Below, piece after piece: positions 46,425-59,200 of a DNA stretch of 64,000 bases. The notes under the pieces are model-generated. The model saw nothing but the letters and a program-made list of their open reading frames with translations. It did not search any database and was not told where the DNA came from. This stretch comes from Ahaetulla prasina (Eukaryota > Chordata > Lepidosauria > Squamata > Colubridae): positions 155,441,920-155,505,919 of the forward strand of contig NC_080540.1 in NCBI RefSeq assembly GCF_028640845.1, given 5' to 3'. Both the position numbers and the translations under genes were made by a program. Within the stretch, counting starts at the first letter, position 1. Each line of letters begins with the position of its first letter.

Positions 46425-46535
46425 ATCCCCCGTATGTAGTTGAGAAAGAAGACAAGAACAGAAATAGTCCTTTCCAGGGGGAAGAATATGGGCCGCCAAA
46501 ACCACATCAAAAGCTACTTTCTGTGAGCAGGCTGG
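46425..46535 (+). promoter_or_regulatory. ANKRD33: Candidate 5' UTR part of ANKRD33 coding exon 1
   Basis: A pyrimidine-rich acceptor TTTGCATTGCAG ends at 46424, which would make this 111 bp a spliced 5' UTR joined to an undetected upstream exon. An in-frame TGA at 46524-46526 shows the reading frame cannot extend upstream from the ATG. Confidence 0.4.
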
Positions 46536-46835
46536 ATGAATGACGACAACAATGGAAGAGACCCAAACGTATCACCCACCCTAAGCAAATCCAGTCAAGA
46601 ACTAGACTTTGAGGATGAAGAAGATGAAAGGCAGGAGAAAGATTCCGATTCTTTCAGCCTCCTCTCCGAGGACTCCATCTTCCCAGACTATGAAGTTGCT
46701 CCATCTGACAGTGAGGACAACCAAGCGATCACCTTGTACTGGTGCTGTGTCAAGAATAAAGCAAAGCTATTGCAGGATAAACTTGACAGGGGGGTGACCA
46801 GGGAAGAAGCCATGGAGTTGGATATCAACGGAAAG
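46536..46835 (+). CDS. ANKRD33: ANKRD33 coding exon 1
   Basis: Encodes residues 1-100. The donor is AAG|GTAAT after the codons for NGK, phase 0. It contains the acidic N-terminus and the first ankyrin-like helix pair. Confidence 0.88.
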
Positions 46836-49800
46836 GTAATTAGACCTCCTTCCTGACCTGACACAGCAGGTGTGAACTGGAGATGAAATGGTCCTATGCA
46901 GTGGTGAAATCTGAACCGGTTTACTACTGGTTCACTGGTCGTGCATGTGCGCTGCGTGCGCACATGCACAGTGTGCGCCATGCACCAAATGCGAGGTGCG
47001 CACACATGCGTGCAGTGCACACCAAAAGAGGCATGCATGGGGTAAGTAGAACAGCATGCCGGGGGGGGACGGTGATCAGCTATGACGCACGATCTTTTTT
47101 TTACTTTTAAAAGCATTTTTTTACAACCTATTCGCTGAATAGATTGTAAAAGATGCTTTTAAAAGTAAAAAAAAGGCTCTGACAATCGCGTGGCTCAGCT
47201 GTGATCATCAGAGCCTTTTTTTTACCTTTTAAAAGCTTTTTTTTACAACCTATTCGGGCGAATAGGTTGTAAAAAAATGCTTTTAAAAGTAAAAAAAGGC
47301 TCTGACAATCAGGTGGCTGAGCTGTGATTGTCAGAGCCTTTTTTTTAACCTTTTAAAAGCATTTTTTAAAAGAAGCGGCAAGTGGGCGACCAGGCGATTG
47401 GGTGGGCATGGGCGGTGCAGGGGGGGGCAGGGATTTTTGCTACCGGTTCATCGCTATGAGATCAGTCGATCCGGTCCAAACTGGGAGCATTTCACCCCTG
47501 GTTCTATGATGGTATAGTTCAACTCAGGGGTGAAATCTAAAAATTTTTGCTACCTGTTCTGTGGGTGTGGCTTGGTGGGTGGGTGTGTCCTGTGACTGAG
47601 TGGGTGTGGCCAACTCAATGTCACTCACAGCCATGCCCACTCAGTCACACCACCCTCCACCAAGCCACGCCCACAGAACCCAGCAGGGGGAAAAAATTTA
47701 TTTCTATTCTGCCTTTTCCCTTTCCCTCGCCACCTGTTCTCCCTTCACCTAGGCCCCGGAGCCGCCACCTGCCTCAACGGGGTTGGGGAATGCACCTTTC
47801 CCCAAATCCGGCCTTTCTCCGGAGCTGCCGCCCACTCACCGCCCGCTCGCCGCCTGCTCGCCCTTCGGCTTTGGTCAGGGGCTGGGGCCCATGGACACCC
47901 CATTCCCTGAGGCCTCGGAGTCGCCCCCTACTCGCCGCCTCCTCAACCGGGTCAGGGAATGGTGCACCAGCCTTGTCCTGGAGCCGCCGCCCGCTCTTTC
48001 TTCGCCACACGGCGTATACTTACTTTCTTCCAGCGGCTGGCTGCAAGGAAAGGCAAGCATCCAAAAGTTACCGGACTTGCTCTCCTTGAATATGCCGCCT
48101 TGTTCTATGCGCCGGCTGTGCAAGCGCACACCCAACCTGCCGCTGATAAATAAATGAAATAAACGGTGTGCGCTTACGCAGTCGGTGCATGGAACAAGCA
48201 GCAATGGTGGCAGCATATTCAAGGGGAGGAACTCCAGTAACGTTTGGACGCTTGCCTTTCCTGGCAGCCAGCCGCTGGAAGAAAGTAAGTATACGCTGCG
48301 TGGCGAAGGAAGAGTGGGCGGCGGCTCCGGGATAAGGCTGGTGTCGGGGAATGGTGCATTCCCCGACCTGGTTGAGGCAGGCGGCGAGCAGGGGGTGGCT
48401 CTGGAGTCTCAGAGGAATGAGGTATCCCTGGGCCCTGACCAAAGGCGAAGGGGAAACAGGCGGCAAGTGGGCAGCAAGTGGGGAAAGGAAGAGCGGGCAG
48501 CGGCTCCGGGGAAAGGCCGGAGTCGGGGAATGGTGCATTCCCTGACCCAGTTGGGGCAGGCGGCGGCTCCGGGGCCTCAGGGAATGGGCCCCGGCCCCCG
48601 ACCGAAGGGCGAGCAGGTAGAGAGCTGCCTTCCCAGTGTTCCGGTGTCCAGCTTGCGAAAGCTGGACTGCGGGCCGTGGAGTGGTTCGGGGGCATGGCCA
48701 GCCAGCGATTGCTATCGGATGGGCGAACCAGAACCAATCTCCACTACCTACTCGTCCGATCCGGTCCTATCCGGTAGCATTTCACCCCTGGTTCAACTGG
48801 GATATAACTAGAACAATGTTCAGCTTTGTAGGTCTTTTATCCCTAGCTTTACTGGTCTTAACAGTTAGTCACAGTCAATTACTTAAAGATCACCTGCAAG
48901 CTTCTATTGCTCCAGAATCATTGGTCTATTTGTGGTTAGCACTCACTGTCATGAATGAACATATTATTCCATTGATCCATCTCTGTACAGGATTCTAATT
49001 AGCTTCCAAATACAAGTCAAAGTGTTAGTGATAGTGTAAAAGTCAATACGGCTTGGCATGGAAATATCTTCTGGCCTTTTTCAAACACAGTTGTTTATCC
49101 CAGGAGAAACTGCTGGTAGTCCCCCATCTCCACAAGGTATTTACGAGAAGGCTCGTATGTTCTGTCTTTCTAAGGGACCTTTTCTTAGACTTTGGGACAA
49201 CTTCCCCCTTGAATTGGGACTAGCCCCTAACAGAATAACAACAGACTGACAAGAGTTGGAAGGGAACTTGCAGATCTCATAGTCCAACACCCTGCTCAAG
49301 GAAACCCTGTACAATTTCAGACAAAATGGCTGTCCAATTTCTTCTGAAAAGCCTCCAGTGTTGGAGCCCCCAAAACTTCTGCAGGCAAGTTGTTCCACTG
49401 ATTAATTATTCTAACTGTCAGGAAATTTCTCCTTAGTTCTAGGTTGCTTCTCTCTTTATAATTTGGCCTTCTGAAAACTACTGAAAACTGAGATTCCCCA
49501 GAGCACCTACAATGATCCATGATACTTAGGATGGATGGCTGTATGGTGGTGTTTAGATTTTATGATTTGATACTTGTGTAATTTATATTTTTACCATCAG
49601 ATATTTTTATTTATAATGTTTTATTAGACTATACCACCAGTCTAGGGATTGTAGCTGGTAATCTCTCAAAATAAATCAATGAATTCAGTCGTTCCAAAGA
49701 TCCAACTTACTTTCATATGACTGCTTCATGAAGCAGTTATGAACAAACTACCGTATTTTTTTGGAGTATAAAATGCACCAGAGTATAAGACGCACCTTAG

Positions 49801-52800
49801 TTTTTGGGGAGGAAAATAAGAAAAAAGCTGATTGGCAGGTGGATCGGCCTACCCCCATCAGCTATTTCCAGAGGTGAATTTTAGCAACAGATTCCTTGGT
49901 TGTGAGCTCTGTGCCTTGCTTTTTTTTTTTTTTTGCTTTTTTTTCCTGCCTCTGAAAGCCTCCAAAACAGCTTCAGAAAAAAAGCCTCTGAAGCTCTGTT
50001 TGGGGGCTTCTTTTCTGAAGCTTCTTTTCTGATGCTTTTTTCAGCCTCAGCAGGGATATGCTGAGGAATTTGGAAGTTATCTGCACGATAAAATCGCTCA
50101 GATCCGGGACGGGCTGGACACCGATTGGGTAGATCCAGACGGGATGACGCAGGCACGTCTTGAGAACATTGTTTGGGCTGAGTTTGACCCTGTGACTCCC
50201 GATGACATGGACAGGATACTGGGGAGGTTGAACGCCACCACATGTTTATTGGACCTGTGTCCCTCCTGGCTGGTACTGGCCACCCAGGAGGTCACATGAG
50301 GCTGGCTCCAGGGAATTACCAGCGCTTCTCTGAGGGAGGGAGTCTTCCCAGCCACCTTGAAAGAGGTGGTGGTGAGGCCCCTCCTTAAGAAGCCTTCCCT
50401 GGACCCAGCTATTCTGATTAATTACTGTCCGGTCTCCAATCTTCGCTTTTCGGTGAAGGTTGTTGAGAGTGTGATGGCCTGGCAACTCCCCCAGTACCTG
50501 GAGGAAACTGTTTATTTAGACCCGTACCAGTCCAGCTTCAGGCCTGGGTACAGCACAGAGACGGCTTTGGTCGCGTTGGTCGATGATCTCTGGAGAGCAT
50601 GGGACAGAGGTTGTTCCTCTGTTCTTGTCCTGTTAGATCTGTCAGCGGCGTTCGATACCATCGACCATGGTATCTTGCTACGACAGTTGGAAGGTCTGGG
50701 AGTGGGAGGCACCGTCTTACGGTGGTTCTCCTCCTACCTCTTCGACCGCTCGCAGATGGTGTTAACAGGGGGGCAGAGATCGACTGCTAGGCAACTCACT
50801 TGTGGGGTGCTTCAGGGGTCGATTCTCTCACCCCTCCTGTTCAACATTTATATGAAACCGCTGGGAAAGATCATCCGTGGTTTCGGGGTGAGCTGTCAGC
50901 TGTATGCTGACGATACTCAACTGTACATTTTCACCCCGAACCACCCCAACGAAGCTGTCGATGTGATGACTCGGTGTCTTGAGACCGTTCGGGTCTGGAT
51001 GGTGACGAACAGGCTCCAACTCAACCCATCCAAGACGGAGTGGCTATGGATGCCGGCATCCCGGCACAGTCAGCTTACCCCATTACTGACTGTGGGGGGC
51101 GAATCGCTAGCCCCCAGGGAATTGGTGCGCAATTTAGGCATTCTCCTGGATGCACGGCTGTCCTTACAAGACCATTTGACGGCCGTCGCCAGGGGAGCTT
51201 TTTATCAGATCCGCCTGATTCGCCAGTTGTGCCCCTTCCTTGATTGGGACTCTTTGTGCACAGTCACTCATGCCCTCGTTACCTCTCGCCTGGATTACTG
51301 CAATGCTCTCTACATGGGGCTCCCCTTGAAGAGCACCCGGAGGCTCCAACTGGTACAGAATGCGGCCGCGCGGGGGATTGAGGGAGCTCCCCATAGCTCC
51401 TATGTAACACCTCTCCTGCGCAGGCTGCATTGGTTGCTGGTGGTCTTCTGGGTGCGCTTCAAGGTGTTGGTTATCACCTTCAAAGCGCTCCATGGCATTG
51501 GACCGGGATATTTACGGGACCGCCTGCTGCTGTCAGTTACCTCCCATGGCCCGATACGTCCAGTGCGCTCTCACAGGGAGGGCCTTCTTAGGGTGCCGTC
51601 GGCTAGCCAATGTCGGCTGGTGGCCCCCAGGGGAAGAGCGTTCTCTGTGGGGGGCCCAGCTCTGTGGAACGAGCTGCCAGTGGGACTCCATCTTCTCCCT
51701 GATCTCCGGACCTTTAGACGCGAGCTCAAGACTTTCTTTTTTCACCAAACGGGGCTGGCCTGATTGATTTTAATATGGGGGTTTTTAGCGGGTTCTTAAA
51801 CAGGGTTTTAGTTTTTGTAAAAAAATTTAGCTAATATTTTTTAACTATACAGCGATTGAATTTAGATTTTTAAATTTGTTATAGTATTTTAATTTGTCTT
51901 GGATCCCTGTTGTTTTATTTGCTGTACACCGCCCTGAGTCTTCGGAGAAGGGCGGTATAAAAATATGAACAAATAAATAAATAAATAAATAAATGAAACC
52001 TCTGTTAGAAAAGCTGGGCAGGGCTACATTTGGAGTATAAGATGCACCCAGATTTTCACCCTCTTTTTTGGGGGAAAAATGGTGCATCTTATACTCTGAA
52101 AAATACAGTATCTGATGTTTGTGCGTGGCTAGATGATAGAGGGGAAACCGTGACTGAATGGCACAAAGACACACCCTTTTATTCAACTGAATGAATAGTC
52201 ATCTGGGGTGGATCATTGGCCTTTGTTGCTATTACTTTCAAGTTTTAGTCCTAGAGTGGAATTTATTCATAGTATTCCTCATCCCCATCGCCAATTCAGC
52301 CAAGAACTAAAGTGAATACTTCTTGTCGCATTTTTGCATTTGTGATGCTAGATAGACATAGTTCTCTTCATAACTGGGTTAGGTAGCTGTGATTTTCGGG
52401 TTTTATACCCGAAGTGTAAGTGGAAGAGATGCAACGCTTGATTTGGGCCCTTAGGAGATGAGGATGCTTGCTCAGGACCACCAGTCCCACCTATCATTCT
52501 CCCTTGAATATGTTACGTTGCTCTGCCGCAGTTTCTTCACCATGCTCCACCCTCATTCTCCTTTCGCAATGTTTCCTGTAGTGGGGGAATAACACCTCCA
52601 CATGCACACACCTTAGAAATACCAAGAGGGGCGTGTAGGAAGAAGCTGGAGTTTCTACCAAGGGAAAAAAGCCCATCCCACTGCTGTAGGCCCCTTCATT
52701 CTCTCCTGTAAAATAATCACTCGCTTATATAAGAAAAGGTGTTTTGCATTCTGATGATTCACTCCGAGGAGCCCTATCCTCCAGGGTTTAAGAGGCTCCC

Positions 52801-53155
52801 CCTAAGCAGCTTATGGTTTTTGCAAGCCAGCCAATTGTCTTATGTGCTCTGAGAGGATCTAAAGGGGGAAATATAGCAGATTAGCTACAATATAAAAAAT
52901 GTGCCTTATACATGAGAAAATATATGTCTAATCCCAGTGGTGAAATCTAAATTTCTTTCCTACCGGTTCTGTGGGCGTGGCTTGCTGGGGGGGTCATGTG
53001 ACTGGGTGGGCGTGGCTATGTAACTGGAGGATCAAAAGACAGAAACTCACTAACAATGTCCTGCTGGAGCAGGGTTGGACTAAATGACCTCCAGATCCCT
53101 TCCAGGATTATCCTCTGAAGCTGCGTCTAGTGCCAGGTTTGTAGTCCTTCCTTCC

Positions 53156-53215
<60 letters not shown>

Positions 53216-53252
53216 TTTTCTTTCTTTCTTTCTTTCTTCCTTCCTTCCTTCC

Positions 53253-53289
<37 letters not shown>

Positions 53290-56200
53290 CAAACCCCCTA
53301 CACCCCCCATTTTTTGCCTAGCAGGCTTCAGCTTTTTTACCTTTTAAAAAATGCTTTTAAAAGTTTAAAAAAAGCCTCTGACAATCAGGCACCTTAGCTG
53401 GGATCGGCAGGGTTTGTTTTAACCCTTTAAAAGCATTTTATTTACAACCTCTTCGGCTGAAGAGGTTGTTAAAAAAATGCTTTTAAAAGTTAAAAAAAAA
53501 GGCTGGATATTGGGGGGACGGGACGGATTTTTGCTACCGGTTCTCCGGACTACCCTCCATCATTGCTACCAAATCGGTTGATCCGGTCCAAACCAGGAGG
53601 ATTTCACCCCTGTCTAATCCCTGCTAATATCATCACCCTATATTGATTGCCACTTTCTACTCATAGTTAACCAGAGAATCCTATCTCCAGGGTCAATCTT
53701 ATGATGGATGGGGATGAACAGAGTCACCAGGGATGGTGATGGAAAAGCATTTTTGCTACATGGCATCCAGTCCCTGCATGGCATTTACTTAGCCATTGAA
53801 GAAGCTCAGAAGTATGATCTTATTGCACCAGGGCTAGCCACGATGATGCAGCAGCCATCAAGATATTGGGATCATAGACCTCAAAACCTGAAAGGATGGA
53901 TGGGGAAAGATCTTGTGTGCTCTGGAAGAAGGAATCTTAACATTTTTCCCTCTTGCTCTCCAGAACGGCCTCTTGGTAGCATGTTTCCGGGGTTTCAAAG
54001 ATATTGTCGTTCTTCTCAGTAAATGCTCCTACATAGATGTCAACCACCAGGATAACGATGGAAACACAGCACTTATGGTGGCAGCCCAAGCAGGTAGGAA
54101 AAGTTGCAATTTTCATACACCACATTACACCAGGCAAGACACAGGGGACTTCAAAAGATTCAAACATCGGCGAGATGTTTGATCAGAATTTTAAAACCAG
54201 CAAGTTGAAGAACACGGTTCCAAATGATGCAAAAAAAAAAAAAAAAGACTTTTTCTTTCCTGTCATTGCCTTGTTTAAAATCATTATCTATCCAGAACAA
54301 TATTTAATGGGGAAAAAAAACCCCACTACTGTTGGATCTTTATGTCCTGCATCTCTCATAGGATGCATTTACCAGGAAGGAGGCTGGGTTTTGAATGTAC
54401 AGTTCAGTAGTGGGATTCAAATTTTTTTACTACCGGTTCTGTGGGTGTGGCTTGGTGGGCGTGGCTGGGAATGGATACTGTAAAATCTCCATTTCCACCC
54501 CACCCCACTAACCTGCTTTCTAGCTCCCTATACAGGGCAACAAAAGAAGAACCAGCCGATTAGCTGGGACTCAATCAGCTGAGACTCAGGAGGCAGCAAT
54601 AGATGGGGGCGAGGCCAGTCAGAGGTGGTATTTGCCGGTTCTCCAAACTATTCAAAATTTCCGCTACCAGTTCTCCAGAATACCACCTGTAGTACACTTT
54701 GGAATACCATAAGTGGGTTGGGTTGGGTTTCCAGTTTGTGTGCTAACTGATTCTGGTTGGAGCAAAAAAGGAGCAGATGAAGGTATTTATTTGGGACCTC
54801 CCCTAACATTTTCCTTCAGTTTCAACATAGGCAATGTGTGATATTTTAAAGTGGTATGGGGGTCTTAGGACAGTGAATCTGTTTGTTACAACCACAAAGG
54901 ATCTCAGGGGCAGAAATGGGTTTCATCAGGTTCTGACCAGTTCTGGAGAACCGGTAGCGGAAATTTTGAGTAGTTCGGAGAACTGGTAGTAAAAATTCTG
55001 ACTGACCTCAACCCCATCTCTTCTCTGCCTCCAAAGTTCCAGCTGATTGGGAGGAAACGGGGATTTTGCAGTAACCTTCCCCTGGAGTGGGGTGGGAATG
55101 GAGATTTTACAGTATCCTTCCACAGCCACCAAGCCATGCCACGCCCACCAAGCCACACCCAAAGAACCGGTTGTAAAAAAAATTGAAACCCTCCACTGTT
55201 CAGGGGGTTTGTCAGCCCATTTATACACACTTTGATGACTTGTGCCTATGGAAAGGAACTAGTTATAAACAGTCTGCAAAGCAAAAGTGATGGGGAGCTG
55301 CACAAAATGAAAAATCAAACAAAATTAAGAAAATGCCCCTTAGAGTAGAACTGTGGATTCTTTGTGATCGATGCTGCCTTTAGAGGGTAACGAGTATCTT
55401 TCTTTGGAGATCTCAGCGCATTCCTAACCCTGTTCCCTTTCTCTCTCTGTTCTCTCTCTTTTGCCACAAAGGACACGTTACCATTTTGAACTATCTTCTG
55501 AATTACTATCCAGGAGTAGACATTGAGATGCAGGACGACAGAGGCCTGACTGCACTCATGAAGGCTGCAATAAGAGGGAAGGACGATTGCATTGCAGCTT
55601 TGCTCATGGCAGGTATATGATTAATTACCGCTGACTTTCCAAATGTTGATTTTAATGTTCTTGGAATTAACATAATCTGTTAAAATAAGCTAACATAGTT
55701 TAGAAAGTTAGTTAGAAACATTAGGGGCATCTCTTTTTTCGAGGAGAGACGGTGTACAAACTCCCCCACTCAAACTGGAATATGAGTGAGAGATGTACTT
55801 TTCAAGGACGGTTTAGAAAACTAAACATTGCCCACAACCAATCAGGAGAGAGTATTTTCCCGCTCCAACAGAGGACCAGACTGAGAACTTCAACTGACAA
55901 CTATATACAATACATAACACCGAGCAGTGCAGGACAGCAAAAGCAATTCTCTTTGTTACTCACCAGCATGCATGGGATGAAAAACAGCTGAAGAGTAGCC
56001 ACAATAGATAAATTGCAGGCGAGCTGTAATTTAGAGCCTTTTATTATTAATAACACTTGGAGCAACCTAATCTCCATAAAAAGATTTGTCAGTATAGTGT
56101 TGACTTGTCCCTTTCCATAGTGGGTCTCTTCCATTCACACGCAGATATTGTAGACCAGAGTTTCTCAACCTCAGCAACTCTAAGTAAGATGTGTGGACTT

Positions 56201-59200
56201 CAACTCCCCATAGTTCCCTAGCCACTGGAGAATTATGGGAGTTGGTCCACACATCTTAGAGTTGGCTAAGGTTGAGAAACTCTTTTTTTTTAAAGATATT
56301 CCAGGTTTGGCCATTCCCATGACTTTACTTCTTTTTATGGGCTGAATCAGTGTTTTTCTAGCCCCATGCTGTTCATCTGCAATTGGAGCAAAGCTAGGCT
56401 GCTTCCTTTCCTTTTTATTTTATTTTTTTCAGTGCTGGGACTTGAAAGAAAACTGTTAGTCCAACTCTAAGCCTTTAATACATTTGTGGTCGGTTTCACA
56501 CACTGATAAGCAACCTGCCTAGAACTCCTGCCTTCGCCCTGGGGTCAAGGAAGCCATTATTCTACACACAGGGACACTATACCATGATTAGAACTATTGG
56601 GAAAAAAACCAGGTTGCTATCCTTCTGTGGCAGTTTTTCTCAACCTTGCCAACTTGAAAAGGTGTGGACGGCAACTTCCAGACTTCCCCAGCCAGACGCC
56701 TAGGATCACAACTAGCAGACCCTTTTAAAGAAAAAGAAAAAAATCAAAGGAACTTGATACAGACACTACTCATATTTTTACATATGTAATTTTTTTTTAC
56801 ATACATTCTATATTTTTGCATAGAATGTATGTTGAATATATTGGGGGCATGGAGAGCAGTTTATATTCTTCTACACGTAGGGGATTTTTATTATTCTGGA
56901 AACCATGGCAGCTTAGTGTGCCTTTAAATTTTTTCTTTGTTTGTTTGAATTTTTCTGTTGATCAGCTGGAGGGAAACTGGATTGGCCCCTTATCTCTTCT
57001 CATATTTCAAGGCCAGCAAAAGTTGGCTTGTGAAGGAAGGGAGATGAAAGCTGAGTTGGGGGGAAAAAATGTTGTTTGGAAATGTAGACAGCTCTGGGAA
57101 GGGAAAGAGACTCTGGAGATTGGGGAAAGTCTACTTCGGTTGTTGTTTTGCATAGGCCAGCCAACAGTCACCACAAGTTCAACATCATGGTCTCTTCCCC
57201 ATAACTCAGCAAAGTACATTCTACCCTCAGTGGGCCTATGGGAAACGAAGCCAATTTTGATGTTGCTGTTCCTTTTACTAGTTCCCCTTTGCCTCTGTTC
57301 TGGCTAGCAGCTGGAGGACACGGTCCTCATTCCCCATTAGGAGGAAGCCCGTCTTCCTTGCACCTTTTCCGCTTCACCGGCCACCCAATCACAGGACTGC
57401 CGAGATGGTGATGGTTTTAATAAGGTATTAGCTGTCTCCATTTAGCCATCTGTTAGAAACTGCTAGCAAAGGGGCAAGGTTAGTTGAAGAAGCTAAATTC
57501 ATTCTCACTGTCTGCATGAGCCAGAAGGAGTTTAGACATTTTCAGAGTGTGTTCACTTCAGCTGTCCAGAAATGGCAGAAAACAGAGAGAGATGGCTGAA
57601 AGGGCTGTTAAGCCCAGGGGCAGGGATGATACAGCATAGCAGGAAAGTTCTCCTGGTTTATCTCTATCTATCAATCTATCACTCTATCGATCATTTATCT
57701 ACCTACGTAGTTTTCTATCTCACAGAGAGACTTTCATTGCACAGCTCTTCAAAAACTGATATGAATGGCAAGTCTGGCTATATTCCCAGCAGATTCTCCT
57801 GCTACGCATTCCATGTGTACACAGTGTTGTAGCTGTATTGTGTGAAATAAAAACAGCAACTAGACCTAATTATTCTGGATTCAATACTCCATCAGTTGTG
57901 GTGTCTATCAGGATTCTGGCAGTTGCCCAAAGATACCAGGTGTTGAGAAAGCATCTTGGAAGGTCTTACTTAAATGAACACTTGGTTGTTTGGTTGGTTG
58001 TTCTCATCTTGCTAACTAATCTGTGAAACATACACAACAGTACAGTTCTCTTGATAAAAAAAGGTTCTCAATTAAAAATGAGTAAAGCAAAACATCCATC
58101 CAAATCTAAGTTCAAAAAGATTCCTCCATGCAAATCAGAAGCTTTTGATAGAAATTTTGTCAGACTAGATAATCTACATGAATCAAACTCCTGATTTCCA
58201 GAATCCTAACCCCAATCCAGCTAATGATAAAAAACCAGCAGTTCTATCTTCCATTTGATCTCACTCTCCATATGTCATTTTTTTAAAAAAACCTACACCT
58301 TCTTCCATCTGTTTGCAGGCAGGAACCACAAGAATCTCCAATCCTTTTTAACCATATTGTTTACATATTTATATCTGATGACCTCCACAAGCTGTCATAA
58401 TGGAAATCTTTGGAGGAAACTGGGCCTACTATTCAATTCTAAACATGATATCTATTCCCATGATGGCAAACCTATGGCATGATGCCATGGGTGGCACACG
58501 TAGCCATATCAGTGAGCACGCGAGCTCATCACTGGCGCGCATGCACTTGCCGGTCAGCTGATTTTCGGGCTTTCTGGGCCCACTAGAAGTAGGGAAACAG
58601 GCTGTTTCCTGCCTCCGGAGGGCCTGTGGGGTGGTGGGGAAGGCCCCTTTTTTTCTCTCACCTGGCTCCAGAGCCTCTCTATGAGTCTGGGGAGGGCGAA
58701 AACAGCCTTTTCCACCACCACCCGGAGGCCCTCCGGAGGCCAGAAACTGCCCATTTGCCAACTTCCAGTTGGACAAGAAGTGACGTTTTTTGCTATCCCC
58801 AGCCTCCAGAGCCTCTCTAGGAGTCTCTGGAGGCTGGGGACAGCAAAAAAGTTACTTCCTGTCCAACCAGAAGTTGGCAAATGGGCAGTTTCTGTCCTCC
58901 AGAGGGCCTCCGGGGATATGGGGAAGGCCGTTTTTACCCTCCCCAGACTCATAGAGAAGCTCTAGAACCATGTGAGAGAGAAAAACAGGCCTACCGGGCC
59001 ATCACGTGCCAGGAGCAGGGGGGAGGAGGAGTCACACATGCATGCGTGGAGGCGGGACACATAAAATTATGGGTATGGGCACATGCGCGTGCAATTCCCC
59101 ACCCCTCCCCCCCGCCTCCTGGCACATGATGGCAAAAAGATTAGCCATCATTGATTTATTCTTTTCTTGAATCTATGTCATCAGGCAAGGGATTCTTTTT

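Noticed and set aside
47547..48811. Several overlapping frames over 100 codons on both strands
   Set aside because: They arise from the GC-rich palindrome of a hAT element; each frame is mirrored on the other strand.
56816..57307. 163-codon frame in ANKRD33 intron 3
   Set aside because: No recognisable domain, no composition shift, and inside an intron on the same strand; likely chance.
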